Source of the DNA: Rhizobium sp. CFBP 8762 | GTDB lineage: Bacteria > Pseudomonadota > Alphaproteobacteria > Rhizobiales > Rhizobiaceae | NCBI RefSeq assembly: GCF_014841565.1 | Contig: NZ_JACYUD010000002.1 | Coordinates: 104,628 to 168,627, forward strand | Direction: 5' to 3' | Length of the DNA: 64,000 nt | Part shown: positions 1 through 8,520 of the stretch, one piece after another | Layout of the letters: every line of letters starts with the position of its first letter | How positions within the stretch are numbered: the first letter of the stretch is position 1 | Made by a program: the position numbers and the translations under genes | The notes under the pieces: generated by a model | Told to the model about the DNA's origin: nothing | Seen by the model: only the letters and a program-made list of their open reading frames with translations | The model's database searches: none

Positions 1-10
1 GCGGCATATC

Positions 11-712
11 ATGACAGACAAAGTAGCGATCATCACCGCTGGCGGCAGCGGCATGGGGGCGGATGCGGCGCGGCGGCTGGCGCAGGACGGGTTTCAGGTC
101 GCCATTCTCTCGTCTTCCGGCAAAGGCGAAGCGCTGGCGCAAGAGCTTGGCGGACTCGGCGTTACCGGCTCCAATCAGTCCAATGACGATCTGGGTCGTC
201 TCGTCGACGCCACCATGGAACGCTGGGGCCGAATTGACGTTCTCGTCAACAGCGCCGGGCATGGGCCACGCGCCCCGGTTCTGGAACTCGATGACGAGCA
301 ATGGCACACCGGCATGGATGTTTACCTGCTGAATGTCATCCGCCCGACGCGCTTGATCACGCCGATCATGCAGAAACAGGGATCGGGTTCGATTATCAAC
401 ATTTCCACCGCATGGGCGTTTGAGCCGTCTGCGATGTTTCCGACCTCTGCGGTCTTTCGCGCCGGACTGGCTGCCTTCACCAAGCTTTTTGCCGATACCT
501 ATGCCGCCAACAATGTGCGAATGAACAATGTTCTTCCCGGCTGGATTGACAGCTTGCCGGGCACGGAAGAGCGCCGGCAAAGTGTACCCATGCAGCGCTA
601 CGGCAAGGCGGAGGAAATTGCCGCAACCATTGCCTTTCTGGCATCCGAGGGTGCGGGCTATATTACCGGCCAGAACATCCGCGTCGATGGCGGTTTGACC
701 CGGTCTGTGTGA
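11..712 (+). CDS. SDR-fold protein with degraded active site
   Basis: This 233-residue protein has the short-chain dehydrogenase/reductase fold. A glycine-rich nucleotide motif (TAGGSGMG) lies at residues 9-16, an NSAG motif near residue 80, and the C-terminus ends in the usual GQNIRVDGG. The Ser of the catalytic set seems present (INIST), but where classical SDRs have YxxxK this protein reads SAVFR, so the catalytic Tyr and Lys are replaced by Ser and Arg. Known SDRs with such changes are often non-catalytic or use another chemistry. It starts close to the window edge, so its upstream partners are unknown. Substrate not assignable. Confidence 0.85.
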   Translation: MTDKVAIITAGGSGMGADAARRLAQDGFQVAILSSSGKGEALAQELGGLGVTGSNQSNDDLGRLVDATMERWGRIDVLVNSAGHGPRAPVLELDDEQWHTGMDVYLLNVIRPTRLITPIMQKQGSGSIINISTAWAFEPSAMFPTSAVFRAGLAAFTKLFADTYAANNVRMNNVLPGWIDSLPGTEERRQSVPMQRYGKAEEIAATIAFLASEGAGYITGQNIRVDGGLTRSV

Positions 713-732
713 AACACATGTTAGGACGTCTC

Positions 733-1161
733 ATGAAAATCTGGATGACAGTCTGTTTCGCCCTTGGCGCAATCTGTGGCCCGGCGCTGGCAGCGGACTC
801 AATAACGATCACAGACGGGCATGCGCCTGCCATGGTCACAGGCGCGAAAGTGGGTGGCGGATACCTGACCATTTCCAATGCTGGTGATGAGGAAGACAGG
901 CTGGTGAGCGTAAGCTCGCCCCGTGCAGCGCGGGTGGAGGTCCACGACATGACTGTCGACAACGACGTTATGAAAATGCGGGCTGTGACCGGCGGTGTTG
1001 CCATTCCTTCGAAGGGCGCGGTGGCCTTCCAGCGCGGTGGGCTGCATCTGATGTTCATGCAGCCGCAAACGCCATTTCAAGCGGGAGAAACGGTGCCTGT
1101 GGTTCTGAATTTTGAGAAGGCCGGAGCCGTTTCGGCGGACTTGTCCGTGGATGCGCGGTAG
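733..1161 (+). CDS. PCu(A)C-type periplasmic copper chaperone
   Basis: A 142-residue DUF461/PCu(A)C protein. A signal peptide (MKIWMTVCFALGAICGPALA) precedes a mature beta-rich domain. The copper ligands of the family are visible as His-Asp-Met (EVHDM), MKMR, and the C-terminal GLHLMFMQ motif, that is H(M)x10Mx21HxM-like spacing. In the known family the protein delivers Cu(I) in the periplasm to cytochrome c oxidase or related sites. The ATG at 733 is chosen because AGGAC lies just upstream and the protein then opens with a good signal peptide; the frame stays open back to GTG at 709, overlapping the preceding SDR stop. Confidence 0.88.
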   Translation: MKIWMTVCFALGAICGPALAADSITITDGHAPAMVTGAKVGGGYLTISNAGDEEDRLVSVSSPRAARVEVHDMTVDNDVMKMRAVTGGVAIPSKGAVAFQRGGLHLMFMQPQTPFQAGETVPVVLNFEKAGAVSADLSVDAR

Positions 1162-1229
1162 CCTGATGAGGTCTACGGAACAATAACGAGAACCGACCGG
1201 TTGTTGGGCATGGAGAAAAGGAGAATTCC

Positions 1230-1724
1230 ATGGCCGAGAGCAAAAAACTAAACGATCTTTTTCATGACACCCTCAAGGATGTCTACTTTGCGGAAAAGAA
1301 GATACTGGAAACCCTGCCCAAGTTGGCCAGCGCCGTGAAAAGCCCGGAACTGAAGGCTGCCTTTACGAAGCACCACGGCGAGACGCAGGGCCAGATCGAA
1401 AGACTGGAGCAGGTTTTTGGCATTATCGGCAAGACGCCTGAAGCCAAGACCTGTGATGCCATCATGGGTATCACCGATGAAGGCGATGAGATCATGGACG
1501 AGTACAAAGGTTCGCCCGCTCTCGACGCTGGCGTTCTGGCCGTCGCTCAGGCAGTCGAGCACTACGAAATGTCCCGCTACGGCACGCTTCGCACATGGGC
1601 TGAGGAACTTGGCCATGACGATGCGGCTCAACTGCTGCAGGAAACGCTGGATGAGGAAGAGGCAACAGACGAAGCTCTGTCGGAACTTGCCGAAGCCCGC
1701 GTAAACGCTGCTGCTGAAGGCTGA
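1230..1724 (+). CDS. YciF-family ferritin-like protein (DUF892)
   Basis: A 164-residue all-helical protein of the YciE/YciF (DUF892) family, a ferritin-like four-helix bundle linked to stress responses in other bacteria. The opening LNDLFHDTLKDVYFAEKKIL and the later EHYEMSRYGTLRTWAEELG carry the Glu/His positions expected of a di-iron site. The start has a strong ribosome site (AAGGAG, 7 bases before ATG). It stands alone between the copper chaperone and the convergent treY gene and is followed directly by a rho-independent terminator. The biochemical role of the family is not settled. Confidence 0.88.
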   Translation: MAESKKLNDLFHDTLKDVYFAEKKILETLPKLASAVKSPELKAAFTKHHGETQGQIERLEQVFGIIGKTPEAKTCDAIMGITDEGDEIMDEYKGSPALDAGVLAVAQAVEHYEMSRYGTLRTWAEELGHDDAAQLLQETLDEEEATDEALSELAEARVNAAAEG

Positions 1725-1742
1725 TACAAGTCTTTTTTGAAC

Positions 1743-1778
1743 AATGGCCGGGAGTATCTCCAGGCCATTTTTGTTTTA
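1743..1778. terminator. Hairpin terminator between yciF-like gene and treY
   Basis: AATGGCC pairs with GGCCATT, extended inside by GGAG/CTCC around a TAT loop, and is followed on the + strand by TTTTGTTTT. It ends the yciF-like transcript; the U-tract overlaps the last codons of the convergent treY gene. Confidence 0.75.
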
Positions 1779-4247
1779 GCTTGTTAGAATGGCCACAGGG
1801 CAGGCTTTCAACAAGTCCGACACGCGCAGTTCAGCTGTGCCGTCCATCTCTTCACCGGTCATGATGTTGCGAAGTTCGCCCTCTCCCACCGGTAGCGAAA
1901 TGGCGGTATCGCCCCAGAACTGATCACCACCCAGAGTCTGCTCGTTCTGCAACAGGCCCAGCGTCAGCCGCGGAACAGCGACGATTACCCGTTTGCCCTC
2001 ATAGACCCGTGCGAATGCAACAATATGATCGCGTCGAGTACCGGTCACGACCAGCGCAATGTAGTCGCCCCTATCGAAGATATCGGGACTTTCGCCTCTA
2101 AGCTTCAGTCCCTTGGCGACCACACGCTGTTTTAGAGCACCTTTGCCGAGCAGAATTCCTTTCGGGGGCATGGTCATTTCGGAATCGAGCATGGCGGCAA
2201 GCCTGTCGAATGGCACCGTGCGGCGATTGTCCGGGTCTACGAGGCTGAAATCCAGCGCCTCGGCACCCTGATAGATATCGGGTATGCCAGGGGCCATGAT
2301 TTTGAGGGCCGTCTGTGAAAGGCTGTTGAGAAGTCCAGCCCAGATAAACGGCTGCAACGTCTCGCTGAAATCCGCCAGAAAGGCGTGATTATCGGAGCTG
2401 AGCAAGCGCTCCGCATAGGCCTTTACAGCGCTTTCGTACTCGGCGTTCTCTTCGCCCCAATCAGTCCGGCGCTTGGCTTCACGCAAGGCTTTTTCTACGT
2501 AGGCGGTAAAGCGTTCGCAGAGCGCTTTCAGCGCCTTTGCATCGTGCCAGTCCAGCGCCACCGGCCAGACGCCCGCCAGCGCCTGATACAGCATCCATTC
2601 CACGGGTCGCTCTGGTGCTGCGCCATCGGTCAAGACCTGCACATTATGCTCGTTCAGGCTGCGCCAGCGATCGACGGCCACAGCCCACAGTTCCGGCGCT
2701 TCCGATAGCGCATAAAGACGGGCGCGGGCGTCTTCGCCGCGCTTGGTATCATGGGTGGACGTGGCCGTCAGCGCGTGCGGTTGGTTTGCGAGACGCTGCT
2801 GCATCGCCGTGTGGAAATCCGCCACGCACCCGCCACGCAGATCCGGCTCACCGCCCACCTCGTTAAGGGCCAACAAGCGATTGCTGCGGTAAAACAATGT
2901 GTCTTCCAACGCCTTCGCCATGATGGGACCGCTGAGCTGCTGGAAGCGGGTGCGAAACTGGGCGGCGTCCCTGCTTTTTTCCTCGCCCATGAGAAGACGC
3001 GTCAGGACGTTAAGCATCGCAGGGTCTATCCTGCTGCCGACATCCCCAAGAATTCTTTTCAACAATGCTTTATCCGCATCGTCCGCTCCGTGATCCGCGA
3101 CGTAAGTGCGGTAGACCGGAAAGGCGATGATGGTCTCGACGATCGCTGCTCGGACTGTATCAGGCGTGAGGCCATCGGCAATTTTGCCCACAAGATTGAC
3201 CAGCCGGTTCAACTCGCCCGCAAAATTGCGCGTGAGCATCAGCAGCTTGGCGTCATGCCGCTCGGCTTCAAACTCCTCCGGCTGCACCAGGTTTCGACTG
3301 TAGGAGTCGGTCAGTAAGTCCGCCTTGGTTTCATCCACCAAAACACGCGAGAGAGCAGTGATGAATTCATAGCCCGTGGTGCCGGAAACAGGCCAGTCGG
3401 CGCGAACATCCTCGCCCTCACCCAGAATTTTCTCAACGACAAGATAGGTGTCTGGTCCAACTGCGGCACGCAGACGGTCCATGGTCGCTTTCGGATCGGC
3501 CACACCATCGATATGATCGAGACGCAAGCCATCCACCTGGCCGTTCTTGACGAGTTCAAGCGTCAGCCTGTGCACATCATCGAAAACATTTGGGTCTTCG
3601 ACCCGCACGCCGACAAGCCCGGTCACTTCAAAAAAGCGGCGATAGCTGAGCGAATTGCGCGCCTCTTTCCAGAAGATCAGCTCCCACGGTTGAGCCTCAT
3701 GCAAAGCGCGCAGGTCGGCTCCGGGCTTTGCCATCGCATACGTGTGCGGGTGAAGCGGTAGCTTGTTCTCAAAATAGGTCAGCACCGGTTTTCCGTGCTC
3801 ATCCTCGCCCAAGCCGATTTCACCGGCGGCAAGCGCGTTCTCAAACGGCTGGCCGAGACTGGGCAGCGTCAAACGCCGCGACCAGTCTACATCGAAATGG
3901 TTTGCGTAGGGGCTGTCCTTGCCGAGCGCCACGACACTCGCCCACCACGGATTTTCCAGCGATGCGGCCATATGGTTTGGTACAATATCAATGATCAATC
4001 CAAGGCCCGCATCTTTCAACGCTGCGCTCAGGCGATCAAAACCCTCACGCCCGCCCAATGACGGATCGAGCTCGTTATGGTTGGTGACATCATAACCGTG
4101 GGTGGAGCCAGCCGTTGCCGTAAAAATCGGCGAGGCGTACAAATGGCTGATCCCCAGCTTTTTCAGGTAGGGCAGAATGTGAATGGCGCCGTCAAAGGTC
4201 ATTCCATTGCGAAACTGCAAGCGGTAGGTGGACGTTGGCAGGGGCAT
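1776..4247 (-). CDS. treY: Maltooligosyl trehalose synthase
   Basis: An 823-residue GH13 enzyme that turns the reducing-end alpha-1,4 bond of maltodextrins into the alpha,alpha-1,1 bond of a maltooligosyltrehalose. Family marks are the opening PTSTYRLQF, the SHLYASPIFTA and STHGYDV segments, DIVPNHMA, the nucleophile region GLRLDHIDGVADP, and the late THDTKRGED motif specific to TreY. The length is somewhat above that of many family members. It lies 3 bases downstream of treZ and is surely co-transcribed. No treX debranching gene or glgX is adjacent in this window. Confidence 0.96.
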   Translation of the reverse strand: MPLPTSTYRLQFRNGMTFDGAIHILPYLKKLGISHLYASPIFTATAGSTHGYDVTNHNELDPSLGGREGFDRLSAALKDAGLGLIIDIVPNHMAASLENPWWASVVALGKDSPYANHFDVDWSRRLTLPSLGQPFENALAAGEIGLGEDEHGKPVLTYFENKLPLHPHTYAMAKPGADLRALHEAQPWELIFWKEARNSLSYRRFFEVTGLVGVRVEDPNVFDDVHRLTLELVKNGQVDGLRLDHIDGVADPKATMDRLRAAVGPDTYLVVEKILGEGEDVRADWPVSGTTGYEFITALSRVLVDETKADLLTDSYSRNLVQPEEFEAERHDAKLLMLTRNFAGELNRLVNLVGKIADGLTPDTVRAAIVETIIAFPVYRTYVADHGADDADKALLKRILGDVGSRIDPAMLNVLTRLLMGEEKSRDAAQFRTRFQQLSGPIMAKALEDTLFYRSNRLLALNEVGGEPDLRGGCVADFHTAMQQRLANQPHALTATSTHDTKRGEDARARLYALSEAPELWAVAVDRWRSLNEHNVQVLTDGAAPERPVEWMLYQALAGVWPVALDWHDAKALKALCERFTAYVEKALREAKRRTDWGEENAEYESAVKAYAERLLSSDNHAFLADFSETLQPFIWAGLLNSLSQTALKIMAPGIPDIYQGAEALDFSLVDPDNRRTVPFDRLAAMLDSEMTMPPKGILLGKGALKQRVVAKGLKLRGESPDIFDRGDYIALVVTGTRRDHIVAFARVYEGKRVIVAVPRLTLGLLQNEQTLGGDQFWGDTAISLPVGEGELRNIMTGEEMDGTAELRVSDLLKACPVAILTS

Positions 4248-4250
4248 AAA

Positions 4251-6080
4251 TCAGCCTTTACGTTCAAGTCTGACAATCAGGGAATGGGCGGGCAAGCGAC
4301 CCTCGGCGGGCTGCCTGGACGTCTGATCGGACGGCTGGGCGTACAACACCTCTCCCTTCAGACTTGGAGTAGTTTTTTCCTGATCGGTAAAGTTGGCGCA
4401 CATGCGCAGCACGGCTCCCACCAGCGGCCACTCCACGGCAACCACACCTTCGTCAGCAAACAGCACCCGTCCGGCCCCTGCATGTGGCAACAGCGGAACG
4501 ATGTGCTTTTGTCTGAGCGCCAGTAGAGTCCGCATGCTATCCATCCATTCCGCACCGTCAGCGCTGTCGCGTCTGGTCCAGTCCAGCTTGGAGGCGTCGA
4601 AGGTGGCGGGCGAATTGGGATCGGGAATGCGAGCAACACTCCCCTCGTCAGCAAATGCAGCGAAATGGGCGAACTCATGCCGCCTGCCCTCACGTACCGC
4701 GTCGGCCAAATCGCCGGTATAGTCCGCAAAGAAGCAGAACGGGTTGGTTTCCCCGTATTCCTCACCCATGAACAGCAGCGGGATATGTGGTGACAGCAGC
4801 AGCATGCCGGTCAAAACCTGCAAAACAGGCTTGCTGGAGAGCGAAATCAGGCGTTCTCCGAAAGCGCGGTTTCCCACCTGATCGTGGTTCTGGATGAAGT
4901 CTACGAAGGCGACCGCCGGCAGATGCCGGCTGGGCTCGCCACGTGCCTTTCCATGGCTATCCTGCTCACCCTGAAACACGAAGCCTTCGCTCAACGCGCG
5001 CCCAAGTTTGGCCCAATGATCCACGGCGAAATCCGCGTAATAGCCCTCTGTCTCGCCGGTCGCGATGACGTGAATGACATTGTGGAAATCGTCGTTCCAT
5101 TCGCCCGTATAGCGCACGGGCAAGCCCCGATCATCCCGCGTGTGCAGGTGTGTCACGTTGCGGTTGTCTTCGGTGGTCAGGTGAATGTGGCGATCCGGGT
5201 AACCGAAGCGGATACGCTCGGCGATCTCAACGAGAATATGAACCGGCGACGTCTCGTCCCCGATTTGATCGATTGCATCGAAGCGCAGCCCATCAAGGTT
5301 GTATTCTTCCAGCCAGTAAAGCGCGTTCTCAACGAAAAACTGGCGGACCGGAGGCTTCTCGTAGGCCATGGCAGCGCCCCATGGCGTGGTGCGCCCCTCG
5401 GCGAAGAAGCCGGGCGCATAGGCGGACAGATAGTTCCCATCCGGGCCGAAATGGTTGTACACCACGTCCAGCAGCACCATGATGCCAAGCCCATGGGCAG
5501 CATCAACCAGTGCCTTCATGTCGTCCGGCGAGCCGTAGGCACTGTGGGGAGCATAAGGCAAGACGCCATCGTAGCCCCAGCCGCGCGCGCCGGGGAACTG
5601 GGCGACGGGCATGATTTCAATGGCGGTAATACCGAGTTCAGCAAGATGCGGCAGGTGGGCAATGGCAGCCTTGAATGTGCCTTCGTGCGTAAACGTGCCG
5701 ATGTGCAGTTCGTAGATGACTGCCTCCTCCCAAGGACGCCCTGTCCAACTTCCATGGATCCAGCGGTACGCCTTGGGATCGATCACCAGTGATGATCCAT
5801 GAACGTCCGCTTGCTGCGCGCGTGAGGCCGGGTCTGGTACTGAAAGCCCGCTTTCCAGCCGATACTGATAGGGCGTACCGGACACAACGCCATCCCGCGT
5901 GGTCTCGAACCAGCCCTCCGAGACTTTCGTCATCGCAACGTCTTGTCCATTCAGAACAAGCGTTATCTGAGTCTCGCCCGGTGCCCAAAGCCGAAATTGG
6001 GTTTCACCCGAAGGCAGTATTTGTGCGCCCCATTTGAAGGGATAGGCACGAGAATGTTTGGGAGCAACGCTGATCGTCAT
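4251..6080 (-). CDS. treZ: Maltooligosyl trehalose trehalohydrolase
   Basis: A 609-residue GH13 enzyme releasing free trehalose from the TreY product. It has an N-terminal carbohydrate-binding beta domain (FRLWAPGETQITL), then the catalytic barrel with YELHIGTFTHEGTF, LDVVYNHFGPDGNYL, the nucleophile GLRFDAIDQI and FIQNHDQVGN. The start follows GGGAGG by 7 bases. It precedes treY with a 3-base gap. Trehalose made this way commonly protects against osmotic and desiccation stress in rhizobia-like bacteria. A possible small gene lies just upstream on the same strand. Confidence 0.96.
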   Translation of the reverse strand: MTISVAPKHSRAYPFKWGAQILPSGETQFRLWAPGETQITLVLNGQDVAMTKVSEGWFETTRDGVVSGTPYQYRLESGLSVPDPASRAQQADVHGSSLVIDPKAYRWIHGSWTGRPWEEAVIYELHIGTFTHEGTFKAAIAHLPHLAELGITAIEIMPVAQFPGARGWGYDGVLPYAPHSAYGSPDDMKALVDAAHGLGIMVLLDVVYNHFGPDGNYLSAYAPGFFAEGRTTPWGAAMAYEKPPVRQFFVENALYWLEEYNLDGLRFDAIDQIGDETSPVHILVEIAERIRFGYPDRHIHLTTEDNRNVTHLHTRDDRGLPVRYTGEWNDDFHNVIHVIATGETEGYYADFAVDHWAKLGRALSEGFVFQGEQDSHGKARGEPSRHLPAVAFVDFIQNHDQVGNRAFGERLISLSSKPVLQVLTGMLLLSPHIPLLFMGEEYGETNPFCFFADYTGDLADAVREGRRHEFAHFAAFADEGSVARIPDPNSPATFDASKLDWTRRDSADGAEWMDSMRTLLALRQKHIVPLLPHAGAGRVLFADEGVVAVEWPLVGAVLRMCANFTDQEKTTPSLKGEVLYAQPSDQTSRQPAEGRLPAHSLIVRLERKG

Positions 6081-6206
6081 GCGCGCCTCCCATGGAAAGC
6101 GCGTGGATATATAGCCATATAAGTGAACCCCTGTGTGTCATTCGACAAACGGGGATCGGTCGCAAAAGTTCCGCCTATTAGCGCTTGTTTGTTGAGCGTG
6201 TGCCGT

Positions 6207-6389
6207 TCAGAGAACATTCTGCCAGGGAGATATGAACGCCTGCTCAACCTCACGCCGATAGGCGAGATCGGCGTGGGTTTCGTTTTCCGGTTCCTGGTCT
6301 TCTGCATTCTTGCGGCCTTGCGGCTGCGTGGATTTCTCATCGATACGCCGGGTAAAGTAGCCGAGCGTCATGCCACCGAGATAGAACAT
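6207..6389 (-). CDS. Small hypothetical protein (60 aa)
   Basis: A 60-residue open frame beginning MFYLGGMTLGYFTRR, with a charged middle (Glu/Lys/Asp rich) and an aromatic C-terminus. I do not recognise a family. Support comes from a GTGAGG sequence 6 bases before the ATG and from the lack of any competing gene in the treZ/PepSY interval. It lies upstream of treZ on the same strand with a gap of about 125 bases. The frame extends upstream to a start at 6431, but that has no convincing ribosome site. Confidence 0.45.
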   Translation of the reverse strand: MFYLGGMTLGYFTRRIDEKSTQPQGRKNAEDQEPENETHADLAYRREVEQAFISPWQNVL

Positions 6390-6497
6390 GGTAACCTCAC
6401 GGGGTTGCGTCACATGCCTTGCATTCGACACGATGATGCCGCATTTTCCGAGAAATGAAAGTACAAATTCTACCTCGGTTGTGGAATTCTTTTCGTA

Positions 6498-7958
6498 TCA
6501 GGCGAGATTAAGCCGAAAGCCGCGTGTCAACGCGACGTCGAGCGCCAGCATGACGACGAACGACAGACCCACCAGAGGAAACACGACACCGCCGGCAAAC
6601 AGCAGCAACAACAGGCCGCGAAACACCCGCCTGTCCTGCGGCAGCGGTGGAACGCCAAGCTTTCCTTCCGGCCGCCGCTTCCACCACATGACACCTGCTG
6701 AAACCGCCAGGAGCACAATCGCGAGACAGACCACCAGAAGAACGAGCTGGTTTGCCAGACCGAACTGCTGCCCGAGATGTACGTTGATGCTCCATTCCAG
6801 CCAACGGCCCAACGGCCCGTAGTCGGCATAGCTCATGTCAATCAACGGTTTGCCGCTAAACTGATCGAGATGGACCACGCGCTGTTTTTCCACATCGGCG
6901 GGGTAGATCGACCCCGTATAGACGCCCGTCGGGCCTTGCGGAAGGTTGACGGCATAGCCTTGGGTGAGGCCCAAAGCATCCAATGTCTCGACAGCTTTGT
7001 CGATACCGATCGATGGCGCATCAACGACAGGCGCGTGCATATCATGTGCCATGGTGGTTGTGTGGGTCGACATGTCGTGTTCGCCCATCGCGTCACCAGT
7101 ATGTGGGGATTGAGCCATTCCAGGCATGTGAGACAAGGGCATTTTTGCCTGTTCCATAGACCAGGACGTTGGGGCCACGGAGTTCAGTTCTTCGCCAGAC
7201 ATGGGCACGCTGACACGCACTCCGGCGGGATAACCAAAGTTGTTGCCGTTGGCCCATTCATTGACTTTGCCGCCCCATACCCCGGACCATGGCATGCCGG
7301 TGAATGCCAGAAAGACGAGAAAAACGCCGACAAAAATGCCGGTGACGGCGTGAACATCGCGCCAGAAAATTCGCTGCTTCGGCTTTCCCCGAACGGTGAC
7401 GACACCTCCGCGCTGGCGGCGCGGCCACCAAAGATAGATACCGGTCGCAACCAGCAGGATGGACCAGCCTGCCGCAATTTCGATACAGGCGCGCGCTACT
7501 GAGCCGAAAAACTTAAGGCTGTGCAGATAGCGCACGGTCCACATAATCGTGCCGCGATCCGGCAATGTTCCGAGCACTGCGCCACTATAAGGGTCGACGT
7601 AGACTGCAAGTTTTTCACCTGCGTCAGTCTGCATGGTTATTTCAGCCGATTGCTCCAATGAGGACGGCGTGGTGAACTTGACCACCGTACCCGGTTGCAC
7701 CGCGCTGGCTGCGGCAATGAGCGTAGACGGGGCAAGCGAAGCCGCGCCTGCGGGACGTTCGACGGATTTCAGATCGCGATAAACGATCCCTTCTATTTCA
7801 TTGTGAAAGAGATAAAGTGCGCCAGTGATCGACAGGCTGATCAGGAACGGCAGCACCAGCAGCCCGGCGTAAAAGTGCCAGCGCCAGACCGCCCGGTAAA
7901 GGGCGTTTGAAGAGGTCAGTGGGCGAGCCACGGACTCTCCGATGGACAGATCGGACAT
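6498..7958 (-). CDS. PepSY-associated TM protein (iron/copper-linked reductase family)
   Basis: A 486-residue PepSY_TM protein. A membrane segment near residue 35 (FYAGLLVLPFLISLSITGAL) is followed by a periplasmic PepSY region, two more segments in the middle, a His/Met-rich loop (HMPGMAQSPH and HDMSTHTTTMAHDMH, about residues 275-305) and two C-terminal segments. Members of this family sit beside TonB receptors and siderophore or copper genes and some act as ferric-siderophore reductases. The His/Met loop suggests metal contact. The ATG at 7958 is preferred because GCAGGA lies 8 bases upstream; an in-frame TTG lies 15 bases further up. Confidence 0.85.
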   Translation of the reverse strand: MSDLSIGESVARPLTSSNALYRAVWRWHFYAGLLVLPFLISLSITGALYLFHNEIEGIVYRDLKSVERPAGAASLAPSTLIAAASAVQPGTVVKFTTPSSLEQSAEITMQTDAGEKLAVYVDPYSGAVLGTLPDRGTIMWTVRYLHSLKFFGSVARACIEIAAGWSILLVATGIYLWWPRRQRGGVVTVRGKPKQRIFWRDVHAVTGIFVGVFLVFLAFTGMPWSGVWGGKVNEWANGNNFGYPAGVRVSVPMSGEELNSVAPTSWSMEQAKMPLSHMPGMAQSPHTGDAMGEHDMSTHTTTMAHDMHAPVVDAPSIGIDKAVETLDALGLTQGYAVNLPQGPTGVYTGSIYPADVEKQRVVHLDQFSGKPLIDMSYADYGPLGRWLEWSINVHLGQQFGLANQLVLLVVCLAIVLLAVSAGVMWWKRRPEGKLGVPPLPQDRRVFRGLLLLLFAGGVVFPLVGLSFVVMLALDVALTRGFRLNLA

Positions 7959-7997
7959 GAATGTATCCTGCAAGGAGGAAAGAACAACGATCCAGCG

Positions 7998-8420
7998 TCA
8001 CGCTGGAAGCGACGACCTCACCGGTGCAGGCGGCCCACGCGCATCCCTCAAAAGATGCAGGGTAGATGGTGTTAGGCGAGAAAGCCCGTTAAAAAAATTC
8101 CCCGCGTAGAGAACCCGCTGAGCCGATGGCTCAGCCTCCTGGCTGGATGTAACCAGAGCAAAACCGTGCCCCACGGCGGCGCACAACAGCCCGCAAGGAC
8201 AGGATTTTTGTTGATGCACGGGATCCGGCAGCTCAGACTGGATAGCCACCGTAGAACCGTGCTCGACGCAGATGGTGAATGCCGGATCATGGGTCTGCGC
8301 CTGCGCAACGCTTGCGGCAAATCCACCAAACAGACCCTGTAGAGCCATGAGAAAGGCCAGCAGCGCTACCGACAGGCTGCCGCTGGTTCGATCCGCCATG
8401 ATCTGCCGCACGATTCTCAT
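7998..8420 (-). CDS. DUF2946-like small membrane/exported protein
   Basis: A 140-residue protein with one N-terminal hydrophobic stretch (VALLAFLMALQGLFGGFAAS) ending in an Ala-rich cleavage-like site, then a Cys/His region with CPCGLLCA. This arrangement resembles DUF2946 proteins, which are often encoded next to PepSY_TM genes and metal importers. It lies 39 bases upstream of the PepSY gene on the same strand, so the two are probably one operon. A later ATG at 8399 is an alternative start. Function is not known; metal handling is inferred from cysteines and neighbour. Confidence 0.7.
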   Translation of the reverse strand: MRIVRQIMADRTSGSLSVALLAFLMALQGLFGGFAASVAQAQTHDPAFTICVEHGSTVAIQSELPDPVHQQKSCPCGLLCAAVGHGFALVTSSQEAEPSAQRVLYAGNFFNGLSRLTPSTLHLLRDARGPPAPVRSSLPA

Positions 8421-8520
8421 GGGGCGACTGTCTCAGATTTTGCGCCCCCTGTCACTGCGACAGGATGCCCGCAGATGGAACGGCATTGACACCCGGAACG
8501 ATAATCCAAGGCTCGGCAAG

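Noticed and set aside
4884-5792. A 302-residue open frame opposite treZ
   Set aside because: No family features; treZ on the other strand has all catalytic motifs.
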